A program made the position numbers and the translations under genes. The notes under the pieces were generated by a model. It worked only from the letters and a program-made list of their open reading frames with translations, was not told the DNA's origin and searched no databases. Shown one piece after another: positions 7,407 to 15,096 of a DNA stretch of 34,376 nucleotides; positions within the stretch are counted from its first letter, which is position 1; the number at the start of each line of letters is the position of its first letter. Source of the DNA: Armatimonadota bacterium (GTDB lineage: Bacteria > Armatimonadota > Zipacnadia > Zipacnadales > FEN-943); assembly GCA_003170595.1 (NCBI GenBank), contig PMZA01000378.1, positions 7,283 to 41,658 of the forward strand. Reading direction: 5' to 3'.

Positions 7407-8561
7407 GTGCGAAACACGTTGTGGGCTGGCGCAGTTGTGTTGGTCCTTCTCACGTTGGCTGCCGGGTGTGGTGGCGGCGGTGGCGGTAGCACGACGACTG
7501 GCGGCGGCACTTCGGCCTCGGTCGGCACCCTATCGGCCAAGGTCACGACGGCAGGCGTCGCGGTATCGACCCTCCAGGTCTCGGTGGATGGGCAGCCGGT
7601 GACTGCGCCTATCGCAGCCGATGGCAGCTTCACCGTCCCGGGACTTCCTCCCGGCGACCACGTCGTTGATGTCGTCGAGAACGGCGGCATGATGGCCGGT
7701 CGCGCGACCTTCACCATCACCGGTGGCGGCACCGCAACTCTTCCGGTTCCGATCCCCCTGACGGGCTCCGGCCTGATCACGGGCATGGTGACCACGCAGG
7801 CGGGGACAGGCCCCTCGACGCCGATGGCCGGCGTGGAAGTCGACGCACGCGGTGGCCTGACGCCGATGATGGGTGCCGGTGGAAGTACTACCGTGGGGTC
7901 GCCTACCGATCCGACCGCGCCGCTCATCTATCCGCCGCCGCCGCTCCTGACGTACACCGCGATCACTGCCGCCGATGGCACCTACAAGATGACAGGCGTG
8001 GCCTCCGGGCCGTACCTGGTGAGCGTGGTTGTGCCGGGCTTCAAGCCGGCGTATGCGTGGGTCTTCGTGACGGCCGATGCGACCGTGACGGCTGACTTCG
8101 TGCTCGAAGCGGTAGTCACGCCCGGAATTGGCACGGTGTCGGGCACGGTGACGGGATCGAAGACTGACGGCACGACGGCACCGCTGGAGGGCGCCACGGT
8201 GATCATCGCGATGGGGACGGCGTGGATACCTCCCGCTCCTCAGCCGATGCCGATGATGTCGCTGGGCGCGAGCGCGGTGGCGACCCCGATCATGCCTCCG
8301 CCGGACATTGCGGTGAAGGTCTTCCGCACGCTGACGGATGCCAGCGGCCACTATAGCCTCAACGTTCCGGCAGGCGCCGGAAAGGCGATAGCCTGGGCGC
8401 AAGGGTATGTGCCGAACAACCAGGCGATCACAGTGACGGCGGATGCGACGCTGCCGCTGGACTTCCTGCTGAAGGAACTCACGAACGTTCCGCCGATGCC
8501 GCCGCCGGTTCCGCCGGGGCCGCCCGCACCGCCCGGTGGTGGGACGACGAGCAGCGGGTAG
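7407..8561 (+). CDS. lipoprotein with repeated carboxypeptidase-regulatory-like domains
   Basis: Lipobox LTLAAGC; repeats such as ITAADGTYKMTGVASGPYLVSVVVPGFKPAYAWVFVTADATVTADFVLEAV; Pro-rich tail. GTG 7407 has GGAGGTGAG 6 nt upstream (ORF track begins at 7386). Confidence 0.8.
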   Translation: MRNTLWAGAVVLVLLTLAAGCGGGGGGSTTTGGGTSASVGTLSAKVTTAGVAVSTLQVSVDGQPVTAPIAADGSFTVPGLPPGDHVVDVVENGGMMAGRATFTITGGGTATLPVPIPLTGSGLITGMVTTQAGTGPSTPMAGVEVDARGGLTPMMGAGGSTTVGSPTDPTAPLIYPPPPLLTYTAITAADGTYKMTGVASGPYLVSVVVPGFKPAYAWVFVTADATVTADFVLEAVVTPGIGTVSGTVTGSKTDGTTAPLEGATVIIAMGTAWIPPAPQPMPMMSLGASAVATPIMPPPDIAVKVFRTLTDASGHYSLNVPAGAGKAIAWAQGYVPNNQAITVTADATLPLDFLLKELTNVPPMPPPVPPGPPAPPGGGTTSSG

Positions 8562-8592
8562 GGCCTGGCTATATCTGAGACATGCAACGAAC

Positions 8593-8632
8593 GAGCCCGC
8601 GGGCAGGATGCGCCGCGGGCTCTTTTCTTTTC
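8593..8632 (+). terminator. intrinsic terminator
   Basis: GAGCCCGCGG-N10-CCGCGGGCTC followed by TTTTCTTTT, 31 bp after the lipoprotein stop. Confidence 0.9.
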
Positions 8633-8643
8633 GCCGGAGGTCT

Positions 8644-8680
8644 GGCTTGCTGTAGGGCGGGGATTCACTCCCCGCCGCGC
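8644..8680. repeat. GTAG-anchored GC palindrome (GGCTTGCTGTAGGGCGGGGATTCACTCCCCGCCGCGC)
   Basis: Member of the same family as 4903, 14793, 15026 and 32803. Confidence 0.85.
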
Positions 8681-8694
8681 GTCATGCGAGGAAA

Positions 8695-8755
8695 GCGGGC
8701 CGGATTCGAGATGAGCACGCTTCGCGTGCTCCCTCGGATGCGGCCCCTCCGAAAG
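8695..8755. repeat. GGCCGGATTCG hairpin element, copy 1
   Basis: GCGGGCCGGATTCG ... CGGATGCGGCCCCTCCGAAA flanks identical to 27671-27733; inner stem GAGCACGC-TTC-GCGTGCTC. Confidence 0.8.
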
Positions 8756-8775
8756 ACCATCCAGAGGCCCGGCCG

Positions 8776-10059
8776 TCATGTCTTGCGCTGGCGGATCTTC
8801 GCGGCGGGGAAGAGGATGTTGTTGAGGATGAGGCGATAGCCCGGGCTGTTCTTGTGCAGGCGCAGGTCGGTCGGCGGCTCACCGACGGTATGCGCATAGT
8901 CCTCCGGATCGTGGCCGCCGAGGAACGTGAAGGTCCCCTTGCCGTAGTCGCCGTGGATGTACTTCACCTTGTTCTGCCCCGGGAAGTCGCCCAGCACAAT
9001 CACCGTATCGCGCAAAGCCGACCGCCGGAAGGCCGAGGTCTGCCCGAGGTAGTCGAGCACGCGGTCGGTGTGGTCCTGCACGAGCATCGAGCAGATGGGG
9101 TCCTGCTTGGCCGAAAACACGAATAGGTCGAAGGTCTCGCCGCGCGAGGCCGTGCTTGGATTCGGCGGCTGGACGTCGATGTCGGCGATCTCCTCGACGA
9201 GGGGATTCGGAATCGTTTTGAAGTCGCGGAAGGCGAAGGTCGGGCGGAAGTCGAGCTTCTCGTTGGCGTGAGGATCGGTCGGCGTGCCGTCTATCTGAGC
9301 CGGGACGATGTCGATGCCACGCGCCGCGAGGGCCACGTCTAGGCTGTCGCAGGCCGAGCACATGGCGAAGAGGAATCCCCCGCCGGAGACCCACTTCGCG
9401 ATCTCGGTCGCGACCGCGGCCTTCTCCGTCTGCACGCTCGGATAGCCGAGGTCGGACGCGGCCTGCCGCGAGACGAGGACCTGTTGCTGGTACCAGGGCT
9501 CGGCGCCGAAATGGGACCAGAACTTGCCGAACTGGCCGGTGAAATCCTCGTGGTGGAGATGGAGCCAGTCGATGTTCTTAAGGCCGCCGGCGAGAATCTC
9601 GCGATCCCACAGCTTCTGGAAGGGCACCTGCGCGTAGGTGAGGGCGAGGGTTACGGCGTCATCCCACGGGCGCTTGTCGGGTGGGATATAGACGCCGATC
9701 CGCGCCGCGCGGGTGAGGGTGATGCGCTCCATGTTCTCGGCGCGAATCTGAGCGAAGATGGCGCCGGCCTGGGCCTCGGCGATGGGGGAGAAGGCGACCC
9801 CAAGCTCATCCGCCCGCGCGCGGACGTCGGGCTTGTCGGGGAGGAGGAAGGAGCCGCCGCGATAGTTGAGCAGCCAGTCGCACTGGTACCCGCGCGGGGC
9901 GTCGAGGCACCAGTAGGTGAGCCCGTAGGCGCGCAGATGGTCGGTCTGAGCGCGGTCCATCGGGATAAGCAGATATGCGGCCGAAGAGACGGTCGGGAGT
10001 AGCATGAACAGGGCGGCAACAACCAGTGGCAGCCACTGAGAAGCGCGAGTGGTCATCAA
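8776..10059 (-). CDS. secreted protein resembling Bacteroidota proteins labelled 'asparagine synthetase B' (function unknown)
   Basis: AAYLLIPMDRAQTDHLRAYGLTYWCLDAPRGYQCDWLLNYRGGSFLLP and PEDYAHTVGEPPTDLRLHKNSPGYRLILNNILFPAA; no AsnB glutaminase N-terminus or PP-loop seen. Confidence 0.6.
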   Translation of the reverse strand: MMTTRASQWLPLVVAALFMLLPTVSSAAYLLIPMDRAQTDHLRAYGLTYWCLDAPRGYQCDWLLNYRGGSFLLPDKPDVRARADELGVAFSPIAEAQAGAIFAQIRAENMERITLTRAARIGVYIPPDKRPWDDAVTLALTYAQVPFQKLWDREILAGGLKNIDWLHLHHEDFTGQFGKFWSHFGAEPWYQQQVLVSRQAASDLGYPSVQTEKAAVATEIAKWVSGGGFLFAMCSACDSLDVALAARGIDIVPAQIDGTPTDPHANEKLDFRPTFAFRDFKTIPNPLVEEIADIDVQPPNPSTASRGETFDLFVFSAKQDPICSMLVQDHTDRVLDYLGQTSAFRRSALRDTVIVLGDFPGQNKVKYIHGDYGKGTFTFLGGHDPEDYAHTVGEPPTDLRLHKNSPGYRLILNNILFPAAKIRQRKT

Positions 10060-10123
10060 GGGCGATTATACCCCGCGGCGACCGACCACCGCGGCCCCAT
10101 CGCCTCGTCGCCCCCGCGCGTCT

Positions 10124-10275
10124 GTCATCCTTGCGATGCGTAGCATCGCCGAGGCGACGGATTGCGTCGCCGACGAAGGATCTCCTTTTGGCTTGTTGGA
10201 GCGCACAGCGATAGTCAGCCGTCATCGACAAAAGGAGATCCTTCGGTCGGCACAGATCGCCTTCCTCAGGATGAC
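10124..10275. repeat. dispersed palindromic REP/MITE-like element, copy B
   Basis: GTCATCCTTGCGATGC...GACGAAGGATCTCCTTTT...AAAAGGAGATCCTTCGGTCGGC...CCTCAGGATGAC. Confidence 0.85.
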
Positions 10276-10359
10276 AACCTTGGAACTCCCGGACGGTCTG
10301 GACCAGGGGGAGGACGCACACGGCCGCCCGGCCCATCTTTCGTCCTTCCGCCTTTGGTT

Positions 10360-10478
10360 GTCATCCTGAGCCTGAGCTTGTCGAAGGCGAAGGATCCCCG
10401 CACCAACTGCCCGGCCCAATCTACGATGGCGGTCCGGGGGATCCTCCGTCAGGCCCAGGGTGCCTTCCTCAGGATGAC
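10360..10478. repeat. dispersed palindromic REP/MITE-like element, copy C
   Basis: GTCATCCTGAGCCTGAG...GCGAAGGATCCCC...GGGGGATCCTCCG...CCTCAGGATGAC. Confidence 0.8.
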
Positions 10479-10565
10479 ATCCAAAGGCAGAAAGGCAAAG
10501 GCGGAAGTACCGCGCGGCGGGCCCTACAGGGAGCCGGAGCCGCTGTGCTAAAATGGCCTGCGATC

Positions 10566-11402
10566 ATGACTGACGAACACCTGCCCAAGCCGTGGACGCG
10601 CCTGCGCCATGTATTCGTGTACGACGACCCCGACACCGAGGGCCTCAACACGGATGCCCTCGCGCGCTTCCTCGCCGATGCGTTGCCCCAGGCAGAGGTC
10701 CGCGTCCGCAACGACTACCTCACCCACCAGCTTCGCCGCTATGCCGAGGAGGGCGGCGAGGAACTTATCGCCCAGCTTACCGGGCAGTTCACGCGCGCGC
10801 AGGTGGACAATCTCGTGCACCCGGCCGACCGTGGACTACTGCCGCCCGAGGCTCCGGCTGACCTCGGCCTCGGCGAGATCTATCGCGGCCAGGCGCTGCA
10901 GGCGATCCTCGCACTCATGATGCTCGCTGACGAGGATAGCCTCGACCAGCTGCACATCGTGCTGACCTCGATGGTCTTCGGCGACTGGGATGAGCACACC
11001 CGGGACTTCCGAGTGCGAGTGGGATGCCTGGGACAGCCGAGTCTCATATCTACGACTGGCCTCATCGAGGGTCCTGCACGGCCGCGCGACTTCGAGGTCC
11101 TGCGCACGCAGATGGCGGTCATGGGCCTCGACGAGGACATCGCCGACCTCGCGGAGGCCTTCGAGCCGCGCGCTCTCGGCTATGGCGACCGGCGCATCAC
11201 GACCTGCTTGCAGGGCTATGCGCTGATGGCAATCATGTACCGGGCGTATGGCGAGGGCCCGTGCGAGGATCCGACCTGTCGTCTCCACGACGCGGCAACG
11301 CAGGAAGAGCTTATCGAGTGCCAGTGCAGCGAGGATGCGGGCCTCTGCGAACGCCATTCAGCGATGCTTGTCGCCCTCGCCACCGGCGTTGATCCAGTCT
11401 GA
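10566..11402 (+). CDS. uncharacterised protein, possibly DUF6775-like putative metallopeptidase
   Basis: MTDEHLPKPWTRLRHVFVYDDPDTEGL...; C-terminal Cys/His cluster CEDPTCRLHDAATQEELIECQCSEDAGLCERHSAML. Family assignment is from memory only. Confidence 0.45.
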   Translation: MTDEHLPKPWTRLRHVFVYDDPDTEGLNTDALARFLADALPQAEVRVRNDYLTHQLRRYAEEGGEELIAQLTGQFTRAQVDNLVHPADRGLLPPEAPADLGLGEIYRGQALQAILALMMLADEDSLDQLHIVLTSMVFGDWDEHTRDFRVRVGCLGQPSLISTTGLIEGPARPRDFEVLRTQMAVMGLDEDIADLAEAFEPRALGYGDRRITTCLQGYALMAIMYRAYGEGPCEDPTCRLHDAATQEELIECQCSEDAGLCERHSAMLVALATGVDPV

Positions 11403-11498
11403 CGCCGGCGCGCGCAAAGGAAACTTCCCCGAAGTGCTGAAAGAGCGCATGTACCGTGGCGCGGCGGTCATCGTCACGGCCAAGAACCAGGGGGAACG

Positions 11499-14400
11499 AT
11501 GATGAGACGAGGACTGCTAGCTGCTCTTCTATTGGTACTGCTCGGCTGCGCGGTCCAGGCGGCGCAGGCACCTCCGCCATCTCTCGACCAGAGCTTCCGC
11601 ACGCCGCCGGACAGCGCGCGGATGTGGGTTTACTGGTTCTGGCTGAACAGCAACATCACGAAGATCGGCATCACCTCCGACCTCGAGGCCATGAAGCGCG
11701 TCGGCATCGGCGGTGTGCTCATCATGGAAGTCGACCAGGGCGCGCCGGTCGGCCCGGTGCCCTTCGCGAGTCCCAAGTGGCACGAACTCTTCACCTACAT
11801 GATCTCCGAGGCTCATCGCCTCGGCATCGAAGTCAACATGAACGATGACGCCGGCTGGAACGGCAGCGGCGGGCCGTGGATCAAGCCCGAGCAGGCGATG
11901 CAGAAGGTCGTCTCCACCGAGACCGTGGTCCCGGGCGGCGCCCACTTCGACGCCGTCCTCGCCCAGCCGCCGACGGTGGCCGGCTTCTATCGCGACATCG
12001 CCGTCTATGCCTACCCGACGCCGGCGGACTATCACCTGCCGGATTGGCAGCAGAAGTGCGGACTGGACCGCGGTGAATTCGGCTCGCCGGCGACCTACCC
12101 GACGATCCCCGCCGAGCAGACCATCCCGCGCGGGAAGATGATCGACCTGACCGCGAAGATGGCGGCCGACGGCCACCTCACCTGGGACGCGCCCGAGGGG
12201 CAGTGGACGGTCCTGCGCGTGGGCTACACCTGCACCGGCGCGCAGAATGGCCCGTCCCCCGACTCCGGTCGCGGCCTCGAATGCGACAAGCTCAGCCCCG
12301 AGGGCATCGAGGCCCAGTTCAACGGCTTTGTCAGCAAGTTCATCGACGACGCAGGCCCCTACGCCGGGCAGGGCAAGACGTTGGTCCGCACGCACATCGA
12401 TAGCTGGGAGAACGGGTCGCAGAACTGGACGGCCCGCTTCCGTGAGGAGTTTCAGCGCCGCCGCGGCTATGATCCGCTGCCCTACCTGCCCGCGATGACC
12501 GGGCGCGTCGTCGATAGCGTCGAGGTCACCGAGCGCTTCTTGTACGACGTGCGCCAGACGATCTCGGACCTGATCTGCGACAACTACGCCGGCCACCTGC
12601 GCGAGCTTGCGAACAAGCGCGGCGTGGACCTCTCCATCGAAGCCTACGGCGGCACGACGGTGGACGACATGGCCTATGGCGGTCGCGCCGGTGAGCCGAT
12701 GGGCGAGTTCTGGTGGACGGGCTACTACGACAGCACGCTCCAGGAGATGTCCGCGTCGGCGCACGTCTACGGCAAGAACATCTGCGGGGCGGAGTCCTTC
12801 ACCTCGGACAACAACGAGAAGTGGCTAGCCTGGCCCGGGAACATCAAGAGCATGGGCGACCGCGCCTTCTGCGCGGGCATCAACCGCTTCGTCATACACC
12901 GCTACGCGCTGCAGCCGTGGAAGGACCGCAAGCCCGGCATGTCGATGGGGCCGTGGGGTCTCCACTACGAGCGCACCCAGACCTGGTGGGAGCAGTCGAA
13001 GCCGTGGCATGAGTATGTGGCCCGTTGCCAGTACATGCTGAGGCTGGGCCTGCCTGTGGTCGACGTCCTCTGCCTCGAACCTGAGGGCGCCTCGCGCAGC
13101 TACAACCCGCCGCTGGGCTTCAAGCGCGCCGGCTACAAGGCCGATGGCTGCCCGACTGATGCGCTGCTGACGAGGGCAAAGGTGAGGGACGGGCGCATCG
13201 TTTTTCCGGATGGCATGAGCTACCGGATGCTGCTCCTGCCGGGCGCCGAGACGATGACGCCCGCGCTGCTGACGAAGCTCGACGAGATGGCCCGCGAAGG
13301 CGCCACCATCGTCGGCCCGCCGCCCACCAAGGCGCCGGGGCTCACCGACTACCCGCAGTGTGACGCCGAGGTCTCCGACCTGGCCGACAGGCTGTGGGGA
13401 TCGGGCAAGATCGTCCGCGACAAGGACCCCGTGAAGGTCCTCGCGTCGGCCGGAGTCTCGCCTGACTTCACCTCGGACCACGTCCTCGAGTTCATCCACC
13501 GCCGCGTCGGCGATACCGACGTGTACTTCGTCGCCAACAGCTTCAGCCACGCGGTCAACGCGACCTGCGCCTTCCGCGTGGGCGACCGGGCGCCGGAGCT
13601 GTGGAACCCGGAGACCGGGGCGATGGTGCAGCCGGCGGCCTACCAGGTCAGCGGCGGCGTCACGAAGATGCCGCTGCGCTTCGAGGCGGCCCAGTCCGTC
13701 TTCGTCGTCTTCCGCCTGCGGCCGAGTGAGGGCCGCCCGCCCAAGGCCGACCCGATCGTGCGCATCACTCGCGATGGCCAAGACCTCTGGCCCGCGACCG
13801 CCATCCAGGCGCCGATCACCATCCTCAAGGCGACCTGGGGTCCCCCCGGCGATCAGGCACGGACCAAGGACGTCACCGATCAGGTCCGCCGCAAGGTCGA
13901 GGGCGGAGCGTCCTCCTTCGTCGTCGCCGAACTTGCCGCCGAGGGCGATCCGGCCTTCGGCATCGTCAAGACCCTCACCGTCGAGTACGAGGTGAAGGGC
14001 AAGACCCTCACTACCAGCGCCACCGACCCCGAGGTCATCGTGTTCGAGGTTACTGATGAGGCACCGGCAGGGGCGCTGCATATCGAGCGCCGCGCGGATG
14101 GACAGATCGTCGTCCAGGGAGCCGAGCCCGGTCAGTATGCGCTGCGCACGGCGGCCGGCAAGACGTTGGCGTTCAAGGCCTCGGCGACACCCTCCGCGGG
14201 AGTGGTCGGGCCGTGGGACCTGCGCTTCCCGCCGAACTGGGGCGCTCCGCCGCCGGTGAAGCTCGACAACCTGATATCGTGGAGCGACCATCCCGATGCC
14301 GGCGTGAAGTACTTCTCCGGCACCGCGACGTATACCAAGACGATACAGATCCCGAGCACCATGCTCGTCCCCGGGCGGCATCTCCTTCTCGACCTCGGGC

Positions 14401-14762
14401 GAGTTGAGGTCATCGCCCGTGTCGCCCTGAACGGGAAGGACCTCGGCATCGCCTGGCACACACCGTACCGCGTCGACCTCACCTCGGCTGCGCGTCCAGG
14501 GGCCAATGTCCTCGAGGTTCAGGTCACGAACCTGTGGATCAACCGCATGATCGGCGACGAGCAGTTGCCAGACGACAGCGACCGCAACCCGGAGGGCACG
14601 CTGAAGGCGTGGCCGAAGTGGCTGGACGCCGACAAGCCCAGCCCGACGGGGCGCTTCACCTTCGCGGAATGGCGGCTGTGGCATAAGGGCGATGCGTTGC
14701 TGCCCTCCGGCCTCCTGGGGCCGGTGAAGCTGGTCACGGAAGAGATCACGGTCATCAAGTAG
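11499..14762 (+). CDS. GH106-like glycosyl hydrolase (alpha-L-rhamnosidase-like)
   Basis: 1087 aa, signal peptide; FRTPPDSARMWVYWFWLNSNITKIGITSDLEAMKRVGIGGVLIMEVDQG, HRLGIEVNMNDDAGWNGSGGPWIKPEQAMQ; C-terminal jelly-roll with LNGKDLGIAWHTPYRVDLT and NLWINRMIGDEQLPDD. Confidence 0.85.
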   Translation: MMRRGLLAALLLVLLGCAVQAAQAPPPSLDQSFRTPPDSARMWVYWFWLNSNITKIGITSDLEAMKRVGIGGVLIMEVDQGAPVGPVPFASPKWHELFTYMISEAHRLGIEVNMNDDAGWNGSGGPWIKPEQAMQKVVSTETVVPGGAHFDAVLAQPPTVAGFYRDIAVYAYPTPADYHLPDWQQKCGLDRGEFGSPATYPTIPAEQTIPRGKMIDLTAKMAADGHLTWDAPEGQWTVLRVGYTCTGAQNGPSPDSGRGLECDKLSPEGIEAQFNGFVSKFIDDAGPYAGQGKTLVRTHIDSWENGSQNWTARFREEFQRRRGYDPLPYLPAMTGRVVDSVEVTERFLYDVRQTISDLICDNYAGHLRELANKRGVDLSIEAYGGTTVDDMAYGGRAGEPMGEFWWTGYYDSTLQEMSASAHVYGKNICGAESFTSDNNEKWLAWPGNIKSMGDRAFCAGINRFVIHRYALQPWKDRKPGMSMGPWGLHYERTQTWWEQSKPWHEYVARCQYMLRLGLPVVDVLCLEPEGASRSYNPPLGFKRAGYKADGCPTDALLTRAKVRDGRIVFPDGMSYRMLLLPGAETMTPALLTKLDEMAREGATIVGPPPTKAPGLTDYPQCDAEVSDLADRLWGSGKIVRDKDPVKVLASAGVSPDFTSDHVLEFIHRRVGDTDVYFVANSFSHAVNATCAFRVGDRAPELWNPETGAMVQPAAYQVSGGVTKMPLRFEAAQSVFVVFRLRPSEGRPPKADPIVRITRDGQDLWPATAIQAPITILKATWGPPGDQARTKDVTDQVRRKVEGGASSFVVAELAAEGDPAFGIVKTLTVEYEVKGKTLTTSATDPEVIVFEVTDEAPAGALHIERRADGQIVVQGAEPGQYALRTAAGKTLAFKASATPSAGVVGPWDLRFPPNWGAPPPVKLDNLISWSDHPDAGVKYFSGTATYTKTIQIPSTMLVPGRHLLLDLGRVEVIARVALNGKDLGIAWHTPYRVDLTSAARPGANVLEVQVTNLWINRMIGDEQLPDDSDRNPEGTLKAWPKWLDADKPSPTGRFTFAEWRLWHKGDALLPSGLLGPVKLVTEEITVIK

Positions 14763-14792
14763 GGGTGGCCCTTGTCTGGCCTAACCGTTTTT

Positions 14793-14824
14793 GCTTGCTG
14801 TAGGGCGGGGATTCATTCCCCGCC
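14793..14824. repeat. GTAG-anchored GC palindrome (GCTTGCTGTAGGGCGGGGATTCATTCCCCGCC)
   Basis: Near-identical to 8646-8677. Confidence 0.85.
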
Positions 14825-14854
14825 AGCCTTTGCCTTTCGCTCTTGTCTTCGGGT

Positions 14855-15010
14855 GTCATCCTTGCGATGCCGAGCATCGCCAGGATGCAACGGTTTCTGT
14901 TGCTGACGAAGGATCTCATTCTTGTCGGCGGGTACTCGTGCCCAGTCGCCGAGAGCCTGACGAAAAAAGGAGATCCTTCGGTCGGCAGACAACGCCTCCC
15001 TCAGGATGAC
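14855..15010. repeat. dispersed palindromic REP/MITE-like element, copy D
   Basis: GTCATCCTTGCGATGCCGAGCATCGCC...GACGAAGGATCT...AAAAAGGAGATCCTTCGGTCGGC...CCCTCAGGATGAC. Confidence 0.85.
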
Positions 15011-15025
15011 AGGCAGGGGGCGGCC

Positions 15026-15060
15026 GGCTTCCTGTAGGGTGGGGCTTTATGCCCGCCGCC
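15026..15060. repeat. GTAG-anchored GC palindrome, degenerate copy
   Basis: GGCTTCCTGTAGGGTGGGGCTTTATGCCCGCCGCC. Confidence 0.7.
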
Positions 15061-15096
15061 CGGATGGCTTGCACCAACGAGGAAGTAAGGAGCTTC

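Noticed and set aside
14036-14048. GAACACGATGA (minus strand) as another iteron
   Set aside because: Only the 11-nt core matches, flanks diverge, and the codons (GTC ATC GTG TTC GAG) are ordinary; likely chance.
12825-14684. 619-aa minus-strand ORF antisense to the GH106-like gene
   Set aside because: Arg/Gly/Asp-rich translation without recognisable motifs; typical shadow ORF opposite a GC-rich gene.
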